Assembly: GCA_041745535.1 (NCBI GenBank)
Contig: JBGTIS010000308.1
Location: forward strand, 1 to 7,662
Source: JBGTIS01 sp041745535
GTDB taxonomy: Bacteria > Bacteroidota > Bacteroidia > Cytophagales > Cyclobacteriaceae
Direction of reading: 5' to 3'
Length of the DNA: 7,662 nucleotides
The notes under the pieces were generated by a model, which saw nothing but the letters and a program-made list of their open reading frames with translations, made no database searches and had not been told where the DNA came from. Made by a program: the position numbers and the translations under genes. How positions within the stretch are numbered: position 1 is the first letter of the stretch; every line of letters starts with the position of its first letter. Below, piece by piece: positions 1 to 6,597 of the stretch.

Positions 1-555
1 CACTGATCCTCTCGATCCAATAATATTGCCCAGTCTGATTACTGAAAAAAACGGAGTTGCGATGCCCTGAATCTGTTCCACATCCTGCTGTGCCTGAACA
101 AACAGCCGCTCCATACAAAGTTTGGTGGCCCCATAAACGCCTGAAGGCTCAACAGCCTTGTCGGTAGAAAGACCTATTACCTGACTTACTTTTTTATTAA
201 TAGCTGCTCTTACCAGGTTATCAGAGCCTGTAATATTGGTTGCCGTAAATTCCGCTGTGTTGAATTCGCCCGTGGGTACCTGTTTCAGTGCTGCCGCATG
301 AATCACAATATCGACTCCGGTGAGCGCGTCTTCCAGGGCCTGCCGGTCACGAATATCGCCCAAGGTAAATTTCACACGCGTTTTTTCAGTAACAGACAAC
401 TTTTGCCCCATCATGTACTGCTTGTACTCATCGCGGGAAAAAATAATGATTTTTTTTATCTTCAAAAACCGTTGCAGCAACGTGTTTACGATATTTTGTC
501 CCAGCAAGCCTGTACCGCCAGTAACTAATAAAACCTTACCATTTAGATCTAACAT
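1..555 (-). CDS. PseB/FlaA1-like UDP-N-acetylhexosamine 4,6-dehydratase (SDR family), N-terminal 185 residues, cut by window edge
   Basis: I translated the minus strand from the ATG at 555-553; the frame is open to base 1, giving 185 residues of a protein that is usually about 330 long. It starts MLDLNGKVLLVTGGTGLLG, a Rossmann fold with the NAD(P)-binding glycine motif at residues 12-19. SRDEYKQ follows at 40-46, GDIRD at 66-70 and HAAALKQVP at 86-94. STDKA at 130-134 and YGATK at 141-145 supply Asp132, Lys133 and Tyr141, which match the catalytic triad known from FlaA1/PseB. GNIIGSRGSV closes the visible part. Known members remove water from UDP-GlcNAc in the cytoplasm to make 4-keto-6-deoxy sugars for pseudaminic acid, capsule or O-antigen. 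KQVP instead of the more usual KHVP recalls the CapE/WbjB branch, although that branch lacks the YGATK tyrosine, so the exact product is uncertain. The gene is transcribed away from rpsA; no clear promoter was found for it. Confidence 0.85.
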   Translation of the reverse strand, partial: MLDLNGKVLLVTGGTGLLGQNIVNTLLQRFLKIKKIIIFSRDEYKQYMMGQKLSVTEKTRVKFTLGDIRDRQALEDALTGVDIVIHAAALKQVPTGEFNTAEFTATNITGSDNLVRAAINKKVSQVIGLSTDKAVEPSGVYGATKLCMERLFVQAQQDVEQIQGIATPFFSVIRLGNIIGSRGSV

Positions 556-628
556 AGGCCTTGTAATTGATTCCACTTCACCTGTTTTTCTTAATTTTTT
601 GGGAAATCTAGCAAATTCTTTAATTATT

Positions 629-659
629 ATTGATGCTAAAGATAAATTTAGTAATTTTG
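629..659 (+). promoter_or_regulatory. Predicted Bacteroidota-type promoter of rpsA
   Basis: ATTG at 629-632 (-33 element; consensus TTTG) is followed by 19 bases and TAATTTTG at 652-659 (-7 element; consensus TAnnTTTG). The 19-base spacing equals that of the two other promoters called in this window. Transcription would begin near 665, giving a leader of about 107 nt before the rpsA ATG. The -33 element has one mismatch, so this is the weakest of the three. Confidence 0.55.
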
Positions 660-665
660 CAATCC

Positions 666-695
666 TTTCAGAAAACAGGAATTTGTTTTCTGAAA
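666..695 (+). promoter_or_regulatory. Perfect 12-bp hairpin at the predicted 5' end of the rpsA leader
   Basis: TTTCAGAAAACA (666-677) and TGTTTTCTGAAA (684-695) are exact reverse complements separated by the 6-base loop GGAATT. If the promoter at 629-659 is used, the stem forms within a base or two of the transcript 5' end, some 76 nt before the start codon. Possible roles are mRNA stabilisation, S1 autoregulation (known for the structured rpsA leader in E. coli, but by a different structure) or, as DNA, an operator between the divergent genes. The structure is seen; the role is inferred. Confidence 0.6.
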
Positions 696-771
696 ATTTA
701 ATTTTGTAAAACATTTAAACCATTTGCTGATAGCTCTGACGCGAATGTGTAAAAAGAGCTAAAAACATAGT

Positions 772-2598
772 ATGGCTAATACGCAAGAAGATTTCGATTG
801 GGACAAAATAGATACCAAAGGTTTTGGTGAAGGCTATTCAGAAAAAGAAAAGTCTGAATTCGCGTCCATGTATGAAAATACCCTTACTGAAATTACTGAA
901 AAAGAAGTAGTAAGTGGCACAGTGGTGGGTATCAACGACAGAGATGTTATTTTAAACATCGGTTTTAAATCAGATGGATTGGTACCAGCATCTGAATTTC
1001 GGGACCTACCCGAACTGAAAGTTGGCGATGAGGTAGATGTATATATTGAAGAACAGGAAAATGCCAATGGACAGCTTGTGCTTTCCCGCCGCAAAGCGAA
1101 AATTGTAAAAGCATGGGAAAACATTGGGAACGCACTGGAATATGACAGTGTGATTGAGGCTACCATTAAACGCCGTACCAAAGGCGGACTTATTGCCGAT
1201 ATCTACGGGGTAGAATCCTTTTTGCCAGGTTCGCAAATTGATGTGAAGCCTATTCGCGACTTCGATGTGTTTGTGGGGAAAAAGATGGAGGTAAAAGTTG
1301 TGAAAATCAACTATGCCAACGATAACGTAGTAGTTTCTCATAAAGTGCTGATTGAAAAAGATCTGGAACAACAACGTGCCAGAATTCTGGATAACCTGGA
1401 AAAAGGACAGGTACTGGAAGGTGTTATTAAAAATATGACCAATTTCGGTGTGTTCATCGATTTGGGTGGCGTAGACGGGCTGTTGCACATCACTGATATT
1501 TCCTGGGGAAGAATTAATCATCCTGAAGAAGTGCTAAACCTTGACCAGAAAGTGAATGTAGTAGTGCTTGACTTCGATGATGAGAAGAAAAGAATATCGC
1601 TGGGTATGAAGCAGTTAACAGCTCATCCTTGGGATTCACTGGTTGAAACTATTCAGATAGGCTCTAAAGTAAAAGGCAGAATTGTGAATGTAGCCGATTA
1701 TGGCGCGTTCCTTGAAATTATGCCTGGTGTAGAAGGCCTGATCCACGTTTCTGAAATGTCGTGGTCGCAGCATTTGCGCAATCCGCAGGATTTTATCAAA
1801 ATTGGTGATGAACTGGAAGCCGTGGTGCTTACCTTAGACCGTGACGACAGAAAAATGTCATTAGGCATTAAGCAACTTTCAGAAGACCCCTGGACCAAGC
1901 AGGATATTCTTACCAAATACGCTATTGGTACCGAGCACACTGGTATTGTAAGAAACCTGACCAACTTTGGGTTGTTCATCGAATTGGAAGAAGGCATCGA
2001 CGGATTGGTACACGTATCTGATTTATCATGGACCAAGAAAATCAAACACCCTTCCGAGTTTGTGAAAGTAGGAGAGAATTTGTCTGTAAAAGTGCTGGAA
2101 CTTGATGTGGAAAACAGACGCCTGGCGCTTGGGCATAAGCAGCTTGAAGAAAATCCATGGGATACTTTTGAAAGTGTATTCTCAGTAGGATCTATTCACA
2201 AAGGAACCATCATTTCTAAAAATGATAAAGGATCTGTAATTGAGTTGCCCTATGGCATAGAAGGATTTGCCGCTACCAAATACCTGGAAAAAGAAGATGG
2301 CGCTACGGCTGATGTAGGCGAAACCCTTGACTTCAAAGTTGTGGAATTCGCTAAAGATGAAAAACGCATTGTGCTTTCTCATACAAGTACCTACACAGAA
2401 ACCACCGAAAGAATTGAAAAGAAAGTATCGAAGGATCTGAAACCGAAGCCTGTCGCCAAAGAAACAGAAAAGGATACCCTTGGTGACCTGGAGGCTTTAA
2501 CAGCTTTGAAAGAGCAAATGCAGGAAGAGCAGAAAAAAGCCGCTACCCAGCAAAGTAAGAAAGCTGAAAGCGAAGCCAAAGAAAATAAAGATAAATAG
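772..2598 (+). CDS. rpsA: 30S ribosomal protein S1
   Basis: The 608-residue product binds mRNA on the small ribosomal subunit and helps place it for initiation. Six S1 (OB-fold) RNA-binding repeats lie at about residues 46-107, 125-193, 211-282, 297-369, 384-457 and 471-539. Repeats 3 to 5 are the most canonical, with NFGVFIDLGGVDGLLHITD (224-242) and its equivalents DYGAFLEI and NFGLFIEL, each ending in a KQL...PW linker. An acidic N-terminal stretch (1-45) precedes repeat 1, and a Lys/Glu-rich tail (540-608), probably disordered, follows repeat 6. E. coli S1 has 557 residues and also six repeats; the extra length here is mainly in the two ends. The ATG at 772 lies in an A-rich leader without a Shine-Dalgarno sequence. 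The gene has its own predicted promoter and a strong terminator, so it is likely transcribed alone. Confidence 0.97.
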   Translation: MANTQEDFDWDKIDTKGFGEGYSEKEKSEFASMYENTLTEITEKEVVSGTVVGINDRDVILNIGFKSDGLVPASEFRDLPELKVGDEVDVYIEEQENANGQLVLSRRKAKIVKAWENIGNALEYDSVIEATIKRRTKGGLIADIYGVESFLPGSQIDVKPIRDFDVFVGKKMEVKVVKINYANDNVVVSHKVLIEKDLEQQRARILDNLEKGQVLEGVIKNMTNFGVFIDLGGVDGLLHITDISWGRINHPEEVLNLDQKVNVVVLDFDDEKKRISLGMKQLTAHPWDSLVETIQIGSKVKGRIVNVADYGAFLEIMPGVEGLIHVSEMSWSQHLRNPQDFIKIGDELEAVVLTLDRDDRKMSLGIKQLSEDPWTKQDILTKYAIGTEHTGIVRNLTNFGLFIELEEGIDGLVHVSDLSWTKKIKHPSEFVKVGENLSVKVLELDVENRRLALGHKQLEENPWDTFESVFSVGSIHKGTIISKNDKGSVIELPYGIEGFAATKYLEKEDGATADVGETLDFKVVEFAKDEKRIVLSHTSTYTETTERIEKKVSKDLKPKPVAKETEKDTLGDLEALTALKEQMQEEQKKAATQQSKKAESEAKENKDK

Positions 2599-2609
2599 AA
2601 ATGAAAACC

Positions 2610-2648
2610 TGAAAGAGGGTTAGTTTTAAGCTCTCTTTCATTTTTTTT
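2610..2648 (+). terminator. Intrinsic terminator of rpsA
   Basis: TGAAAGAG (2610-2617) pairs with CTCTTTCA (2633-2640). The stem can extend inwards by G-U, G-C and U-G pairs, and it is followed at once by eight T (2641-2648). It starts 12 bases after the rpsA stop codon, the classic position and form of a rho-independent terminator. Confidence 0.9.
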
Positions 2649-2669
2649 ATCTTTAAATTAAAAGTATAC

Positions 2670-2700
2670 TTTGGGATAAATCCTTAAATATTTATTTTTG
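2670..2700 (+). promoter_or_regulatory. Promoter of tRNA-Cys
   Basis: TTTG (2670-2673), 19 bases, then TATTTTTG (2693-2700): an exact match to the Bacteroidota housekeeping promoter. Transcription would begin near 2706, only a few bases before the mature tRNA 5' end at 2709, so the 5' leader to be removed by RNase P is very short. Confidence 0.8.
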
Positions 2701-2708
2701 TTGAAATT

Positions 2709-2782
2709 GGTCGCGTGGCCGAGCGGTTAGGCAGAGGTCTGCAAAACCTCCTACAGCGGTTCAAATCCGCTCGCGACCTCCA
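2709..2782 (+). tRNA. tRNA-Cys, anticodon GCA, CCA encoded
   Basis: A full cloverleaf can be drawn. The acceptor stem GGTCGCG (2709-2715) pairs with CGCGACC (2772-2778). The anticodon stem GAGGT/ACCTC (2734-2738 with 2746-2750) encloses the loop CTGCAAA with anticodon GCA at 2741-2743, reading UGC and UGU. The T arm AGCGG/CCGCT (2755-2759 with 2767-2771) encloses TTCAAAT. The variable loop has four bases. The discriminator base is T (2779), the known identity element of cysteine tRNAs, and the gene encodes its own CCA at 2780-2782. The tRNA supplies cysteine, which the multiheme cytochrome downstream uses heavily, but nothing suggests a functional link. Confidence 0.97.
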
Positions 2783-2783
2783 A

Positions 2784-2811
2784 AGCTCTGAATATTTCAG
2801 GGCTTTTTTTT
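2784..2811 (+). terminator. Intrinsic terminator of tRNA-Cys
   Basis: AGCTCTGAA (2784-2792), the 3-base loop TAT and TTCAGGGCT (2796-2804) form a 9-bp stem with one G-U pair, followed by a run of T through 2811. It begins two bases after the encoded CCA, so the tRNA is a self-contained unit of about 100 bases of transcript. Confidence 0.88.
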
Positions 2812-3004
2812 AGCCTTTCATTTATTCTAATTTTCTGCCACGCTTTTTTTTTCTTTAGTTTCTGCCGTTTACCTCCCGTTAAATTGCTCCAGTTATAATA
2901 AAATAATTTAATGCGCGAACAAAACAATACCTTTGTACCCATATAGCTTCTAATCGGGCGGGAATAATTTTGAAAACACTGGTGGCAATTCGTTTTTACC
3001 ATTA

Positions 3005-3028
3005 ATTTAACGCGACTAAACGTTAAAT
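3005..3028 (+). repeat. Perfect 8-bp inverted repeat just before the DUF885 gene
   Basis: ATTTAACG (3005-3012) and CGTTAAAT (3021-3028) are exact reverse complements around the 8-base spacer CGACTAAA. The repeat ends 11 bases before the start codon at 3040. A third copy of CGTTAAAT lies at 2877-2884 in the same intergenic region. It could be an operator for a dimeric regulator or a weak leader hairpin near the ribosome binding region; the sequence alone does not decide. Confidence 0.45.
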
Positions 3029-3039
3029 AAATAAAAAGC

Positions 3040-4821
3040 ATGTGCCACTTTCTTAGTAGCTTCATTACAGTTTTTATTATCGGATTAACATTAAGCAGCC
3101 ATCAAAACCCCTTTCCTGACCCGCATACTACTTTTCATCAAATACTGAGAGAAGAATGGAATTACCGGGTTCAGCATAACCCTTTGCTGGCAACCAGTAT
3201 CGGCAATCATAATTACGATCATTTACTGCCTTCAGCGAAAGAGGAAGATTTTCAGGAGCAGAACCAGTTTCTTAAACAAATTTTACAAAGGCTGAAAGCT
3301 ATTGATCGTGCGCGGCTCAGCGTAGAAGATCAGGTTAGTTACGATATTTTTCTGTATGAAACAGAAGATAGAATCGCGGATTTTGCTTTTAAAGCCTACC
3401 TGATTCCCATAAGTGCTGATGATGGTTTTCATATCACTTTTGCCCGGTTGCCCAGGCAGGTTCCGCTGCGTACCGTTCAGGATTACCACAATTACATAAA
3501 ACGGTTAATAGCTTTTTCCGATTACATGGAACAGCATATTGTACTGATGAAAAAAGGAGCGCGGTCAGGCATCACCTTACCCCGAATTGTGCTTGAAGGC
3601 TATGAAACCACTATTACAAACCATGTGGTGGCACAAGCAGAAGCCAGTGTGTTTTATGAGCCTTTTCAATCATTTCCGGTTGCCATGTCCGCCACCGAGA
3701 AAGAAAATCTTACCCAACAGGGCAAAAAAGCAATAATGGAGGTAGTGGTACCTGCCTATCAGCGGTTCGCTATCTTTATGAAAGAAGAGTATATCCCGCA
3801 TTCAAGAACAACGATCGCGGCTTCCGAATTGCCACAAGGCAAGGGATATTATGCGCAGCGGGTCCGGTATTTTACCACGCTGGATATGAACGCCGAACAG
3901 GTTCATCAACTGGGTCTGTCTGAAGTAAAACGAATTAAGCGGGAAATGGAAAAAATCATTGTCCAAGTGGGCTTTAAAGGTAGTTTCGCTGATTTTCTTA
4001 ATTTTCTCAGAACCGATCCTCAGTTTTATGCCACCACACCTGAAGAACTACTGAAAGAAGCCAGTTTTATTGCCAAAACCATAGATGCCAAATTGCCTGC
4101 TTATTTTGGAAAATTGCCCAGGCAACCTTATGGCGTGCAGGCTGTACCTGCCAGCATCGCTCCCAAATATACAGGAGGAAGGTATGTGGAAGCCCCACTG
4201 GAAAGCAAAGAACCCGGCTATTATTGGGTAAACACCTATAAGTTGAAAAGCAGACCTTTGTATGTGCTCACTTCCCTAACCTTACACGAAGCTGTACCCG
4301 GCCATCATTTACAGATTGCCCTGTCTAAAGAACTGTCCGACCTTCCAGAATTCCGTCAGAATCTTTATATTTCTACCTACGGTGAAGGATGGGGCCTTTA
4401 TAGCGAATGGCTGGGATTGGAAATGGGCCTTTACACCAACCCGTACAGCAACTTCGGAAGGCTTACCTACGAAATGTGGCGGGCCTGCCGGCTGGTGGTG
4501 GATACCGGCATTCATGCCATGGGTTGGACACGGCAACAGGCTATGGATTATATGGCTGCTCATACCGCGCTGTCGTTGCATGAGGTACAAACCGAAACCG
4601 ACCGGTACATCGCCTGGCCTGGTCAGGCGCTTTCCTATAAAATTGGAGAATTGAAAATTAAGGATCTGAGGAAAAAAGCAGAAGAACAACTAAAAGAAAA
4701 ATTCGATATCCGGAAATTTCACGATGAAGTGCTGGCACATGGCGCCATAACCTTATCGGTACTGGAAAAAAATATTGATAGTTATATTGCCAAAAGCTTG
4801 CTGGAAAAGCAAAATGAATAA
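3040..4821 (+). CDS. DUF885 family protein, putative exported zinc-dependent hydrolase
   Basis: The 593-residue protein has the hallmarks of the DUF885 family (PF05960), proteins of uncharacterised activity that resemble zinc metallopeptidases. The zinc site is HEAVPGHHLQ (416-425), in which His416, Glu417 and the His422/His423 pair are the candidate metal and catalytic residues. YGEGWGLYSEWLG (447-459) probably gives a further glutamate ligand. Other family-typical segments are VDTGIHAMGWT (487-497) and YIAWPGQALSYKIG (523-536). Residues 1-20 (MCHFLSSFITVFIIGLTLSS) are hydrophobic and look like a signal peptide or N-terminal anchor, so the enzyme probably acts in the periplasm or outside; there is no lipobox. 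No stop or frameshift interrupts it and all key residues are present. The ATG at 3040 follows an in-frame stop region and an A-rich leader. The gene stands alone, and its neighbours do not indicate its substrate. A peptidase role is inferred. Confidence 0.88.
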   Translation: MCHFLSSFITVFIIGLTLSSHQNPFPDPHTTFHQILREEWNYRVQHNPLLATSIGNHNYDHLLPSAKEEDFQEQNQFLKQILQRLKAIDRARLSVEDQVSYDIFLYETEDRIADFAFKAYLIPISADDGFHITFARLPRQVPLRTVQDYHNYIKRLIAFSDYMEQHIVLMKKGARSGITLPRIVLEGYETTITNHVVAQAEASVFYEPFQSFPVAMSATEKENLTQQGKKAIMEVVVPAYQRFAIFMKEEYIPHSRTTIAASELPQGKGYYAQRVRYFTTLDMNAEQVHQLGLSEVKRIKREMEKIIVQVGFKGSFADFLNFLRTDPQFYATTPEELLKEASFIAKTIDAKLPAYFGKLPRQPYGVQAVPASIAPKYTGGRYVEAPLESKEPGYYWVNTYKLKSRPLYVLTSLTLHEAVPGHHLQIALSKELSDLPEFRQNLYISTYGEGWGLYSEWLGLEMGLYTNPYSNFGRLTYEMWRACRLVVDTGIHAMGWTRQQAMDYMAAHTALSLHEVQTETDRYIAWPGQALSYKIGELKIKDLRKKAEEQLKEKFDIRKFHDEVLAHGAITLSVLEKNIDSYIAKSLLEKQNE

Positions 4822-5109
4822 TACTGAAATTTAAAAAAAACAGGTTGCCATTAAAGAAATTTTCTCTTTCTTTAAATATCGTTTACCTTTAAGCCAAAAT
4901 TTTGACTTTTGTCTCAGCCATGGTCATCATAAAAGCTGGATTAAACACAGAATAATTATTTTTTAATAAAGTTCAGGCAAAAACTTATTTATACTTATTC
5001 TAAATTGAGGGATTACATTAACTTTTTTTGTTGTAATTATCTGATTATCAGTTATTTAAAACATAAATTACTGCCTGTATAAAAGATGCGCCAAATAGGT
5101 AAAATTGTA
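4822..5109. other. AT-rich intergenic spacer upstream of the act operon
   Basis: This is the main part of the only stretch over 300 bases without a gene (4822-5166). No RNA gene or convincing ORF is visible. It holds a weak 9-bp inverted repeat, TTAAAGAAA (4851-4859) with TTTCTTTAA (4867-4875), which may end the DUF885 transcript but has neither GC pairs at its base nor a T tract. It also holds the short palindromes CAAAATTTTG (4895-4904) and CTGATTATCAG (5041-5051). No regulator site was recognised. Confidence 0.5.
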
Positions 5110-5140
5110 TTTGAAAAGAATACATCACGTATTAGATTTG
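5110..5140 (+). promoter_or_regulatory. Promoter of the alternative complex III (act) operon
   Basis: TTTG (5110-5113), 19 bases, then TAGATTTG (5133-5140) match the Bacteroidota promoter at every defined position, with the same spacing as the tRNA-Cys promoter. Transcription would begin near 5146, about 20 bases before the ATG at 5167. It therefore decides the actA start: the earlier in-frame ATG at 5086 would lie upstream of the transcript. Confidence 0.75.
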
Positions 5141-5166
5141 CGAAGATTTTTAAATCCTCAGATATA

Positions 5167-6549
5167 ATGCCAAGTAATTATAAGATAAGTATACCAAAGT
5201 TTTTTCTCTCTGTACGTTTTTTATCGATTGTTATCCTGGTAAGCTGTATAGTCAGCTATGGAAGCATAACGTCTGCTTACGCTCAGGCCGATAGCACAGC
5301 AGCGGCAGCGCCCGCTGGGGCAGCCGCCGCACCTGCATCGGGTGCTGGTCAGGCTGACGGTATACCAACCGATGAGGCGATAATCAGTCAGGGATCCGCT
5401 ATTTTTAAAAACAACTGCTCGGTTTGCCATGCGATTGATGCACAGGTTGTAGGCCCCGCATTAAAAGGTATCAACCAGAGAAGGCCTTTGCCCTGGCTGT
5501 CAAGTTTTATCCGCAATTCACAGAAGGTGATTCAGGGCGGAGATGAGTACGCGGTAAATCTGTACAACCAGTTCAACAAAACCGTAATGCCTTCCTTTGA
5601 CTTTTCTGATGATGAGATAAAGTCGGTACTGGGCTACATACAAAGTGAATCGAACAAGGTTGCGGCTCCTGTTGCCGATGCCGGAGGAGAAACCCCTGCT
5701 AATGGTGGTGCAGAGGGTGCCGACGCGGATGTGTCGTCCACTTACCTCAACATCATCCTGATAGGGCTGGTGATTGTGCTGATACTGATTCTGGTAGTAT
5801 TGCTATTAATTGTAACCCTGCTGAACAGATTTGTCAGACAACGGAACGACCTGGACGAGGAAGACAGGGAATATTTAGATCAGAAATTAGATGTTCAGAA
5901 AACATTTAAAAGCCCGGCCTTTATTGGTATTATCACTTTTATTTTTCTGACAATTATTGTTAAAGTGGGTATCGATGGTTTGTATTCTATTGGTATGCAA
6001 CAGGGGTATCAGCCCAGGCAGCCCATCGCGTTTTCTCACAAACTGCATGCCGGTCAGTACGAAATTGCCTGTCAGTATTGCCATACAGGCGTAATGAAGG
6101 CGAAATCCGCCAATATTCCTTCTCCTAATATTTGTATGAACTGCCACACCCAAATCAAAACAGAATCGCCAGAAATTCAGAAAATATACGCGGCTATAGA
6201 TTATAACCCGGAAGATCAGTCGTACGGCACAGACACCAAACCTATTGAATGGGTAAGGGTTCATAACCTGCCTGATCTGGCTTATTTCAATCACTCCCAG
6301 CACGTTCAGGTAGCGGGGCTTGCCTGTGAAACCTGTCATGGCGATATCAGAGAAATGGAAGTGGTATATCAGTATTCTAAGCTAACCATGGGCTGGTGTA
6401 TTAACTGCCACCGCGAAACAGAAGTGAACTATAAAGACAATGCTTATTATGATAAGCTGATAGAAGTACATAACGCTGAAAATAAAAAAGGCACCCCTAT
6501 GTATGTATCGGATATGGGCGGTCTTGAATGCTCAAAATGTCATTATTAA
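5167..6549 (+). CDS. actA: ActA, multiheme cytochrome c subunit of alternative complex III, with N-terminal monoheme domain
   Basis: From ATG 5167 the protein has 460 residues. A signal peptide (1-39, cleavage likely after AYA) and an Ala/Pro/Gly linker lead to a class I cytochrome c domain with CSVCH (84-88) and probable axial Met141 (TVMPSF). A membrane helix (about 193-220), a charged, presumably cytoplasmic loop and a second helix (about 251-272) follow. The periplasmic C-terminal domain has five more heme sites: CQYCH (302), CMNCH (323), CETCH (387), CINCH (411) and CSKCH (455), the last ending one residue before the stop. Two are preceded by paired histidines (SHKLH, NHSQH), as in cytochrome c7/c3-type proteins. 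ActA is the pentaheme subunit that carries electrons from quinol through ACIII; the sixth heme site is in the N-terminal domain. An in-frame ATG at 5086 would add 27 residues but lies before the promoter. actB follows after 48 bases. Confidence 0.9.
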   Translation: MPSNYKISIPKFFLSVRFLSIVILVSCIVSYGSITSAYAQADSTAAAAPAGAAAAPASGAGQADGIPTDEAIISQGSAIFKNNCSVCHAIDAQVVGPALKGINQRRPLPWLSSFIRNSQKVIQGGDEYAVNLYNQFNKTVMPSFDFSDDEIKSVLGYIQSESNKVAAPVADAGGETPANGGAEGADADVSSTYLNIILIGLVIVLILILVVLLLIVTLLNRFVRQRNDLDEEDREYLDQKLDVQKTFKSPAFIGIITFIFLTIIVKVGIDGLYSIGMQQGYQPRQPIAFSHKLHAGQYEIACQYCHTGVMKAKSANIPSPNICMNCHTQIKTESPEIQKIYAAIDYNPEDQSYGTDTKPIEWVRVHNLPDLAYFNHSQHVQVAGLACETCHGDIREMEVVYQYSKLTMGWCINCHRETEVNYKDNAYYDKLIEVHNAENKKGTPMYVSDMGGLECSKCHY

Positions 6550-6597
6550 TTAATTAAATGTTTTTGAAGCAAAGGAAACGAACCTATATATTTCCAA

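Noticed and set aside
699..706. Second TAATTTTG, closer to rpsA, as an alternative promoter
   Set aside because: The nearest upstream TTTG (682-685) is only 13 bases away, and the box overlaps the foot of the hairpin; the 629-659 promoter has the right spacing.
298..709. Two open frames on the + strand (298-528 and 320-709)
   Set aside because: They run antisense to the clearly homologous sugar dehydratase on the minus strand, or across the rpsA promoter and hairpin, and their translations look like no family.
2709..2811. tRNA-Cys as an integration (attachment) site
   Set aside because: No second copy of the tRNA 3' end, integrase gene or foreign-looking segment is visible nearby; the tRNA has its own intact promoter and terminator.
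2928..2972. Two -7-like boxes, TACCTTTG (2928-2935) and TAATTTTG (2965-2972), as promoters of the DUF885 gene
   Set aside because: Neither has TTTG or TTG at 17-21 bases upstream (only TTTA at 2907-2910 for the first), so I could not choose one. A promoter is likely somewhere in this region, but I do not call it.
2751..3065. 104-residue open frame on the minus strand ending in ASGFEPL
   Set aside because: Its C-terminus is the antisense of the tRNA-Cys T arm and anticodon region; SGFEPL-type endings are a known artefact of translating tRNA genes. It also overlaps the DUF885 start and has no recognisable domain.
4851..4875. Inverted repeat TTAAAGAAA/TTTCTTTAA as terminator of the DUF885 gene
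   Set aside because: The stem is almost all A-T and no T tract follows, unlike the two strong terminators in this window. It is mentioned in the spacer entry only.
5041..5051. Palindrome CTGATTATCAG upstream of the act operon
   Set aside because: The arms are only five bases and lie some 70 bases upstream of the -33 element in AT-rich DNA; chance occurrence is likely and no known regulator site fits.
5086..5166. Upstream ATG giving a 487-residue ActA
   Set aside because: A full-consensus promoter lies between this ATG and the next one at 5167, and only the shorter form begins with a normal signal peptide.
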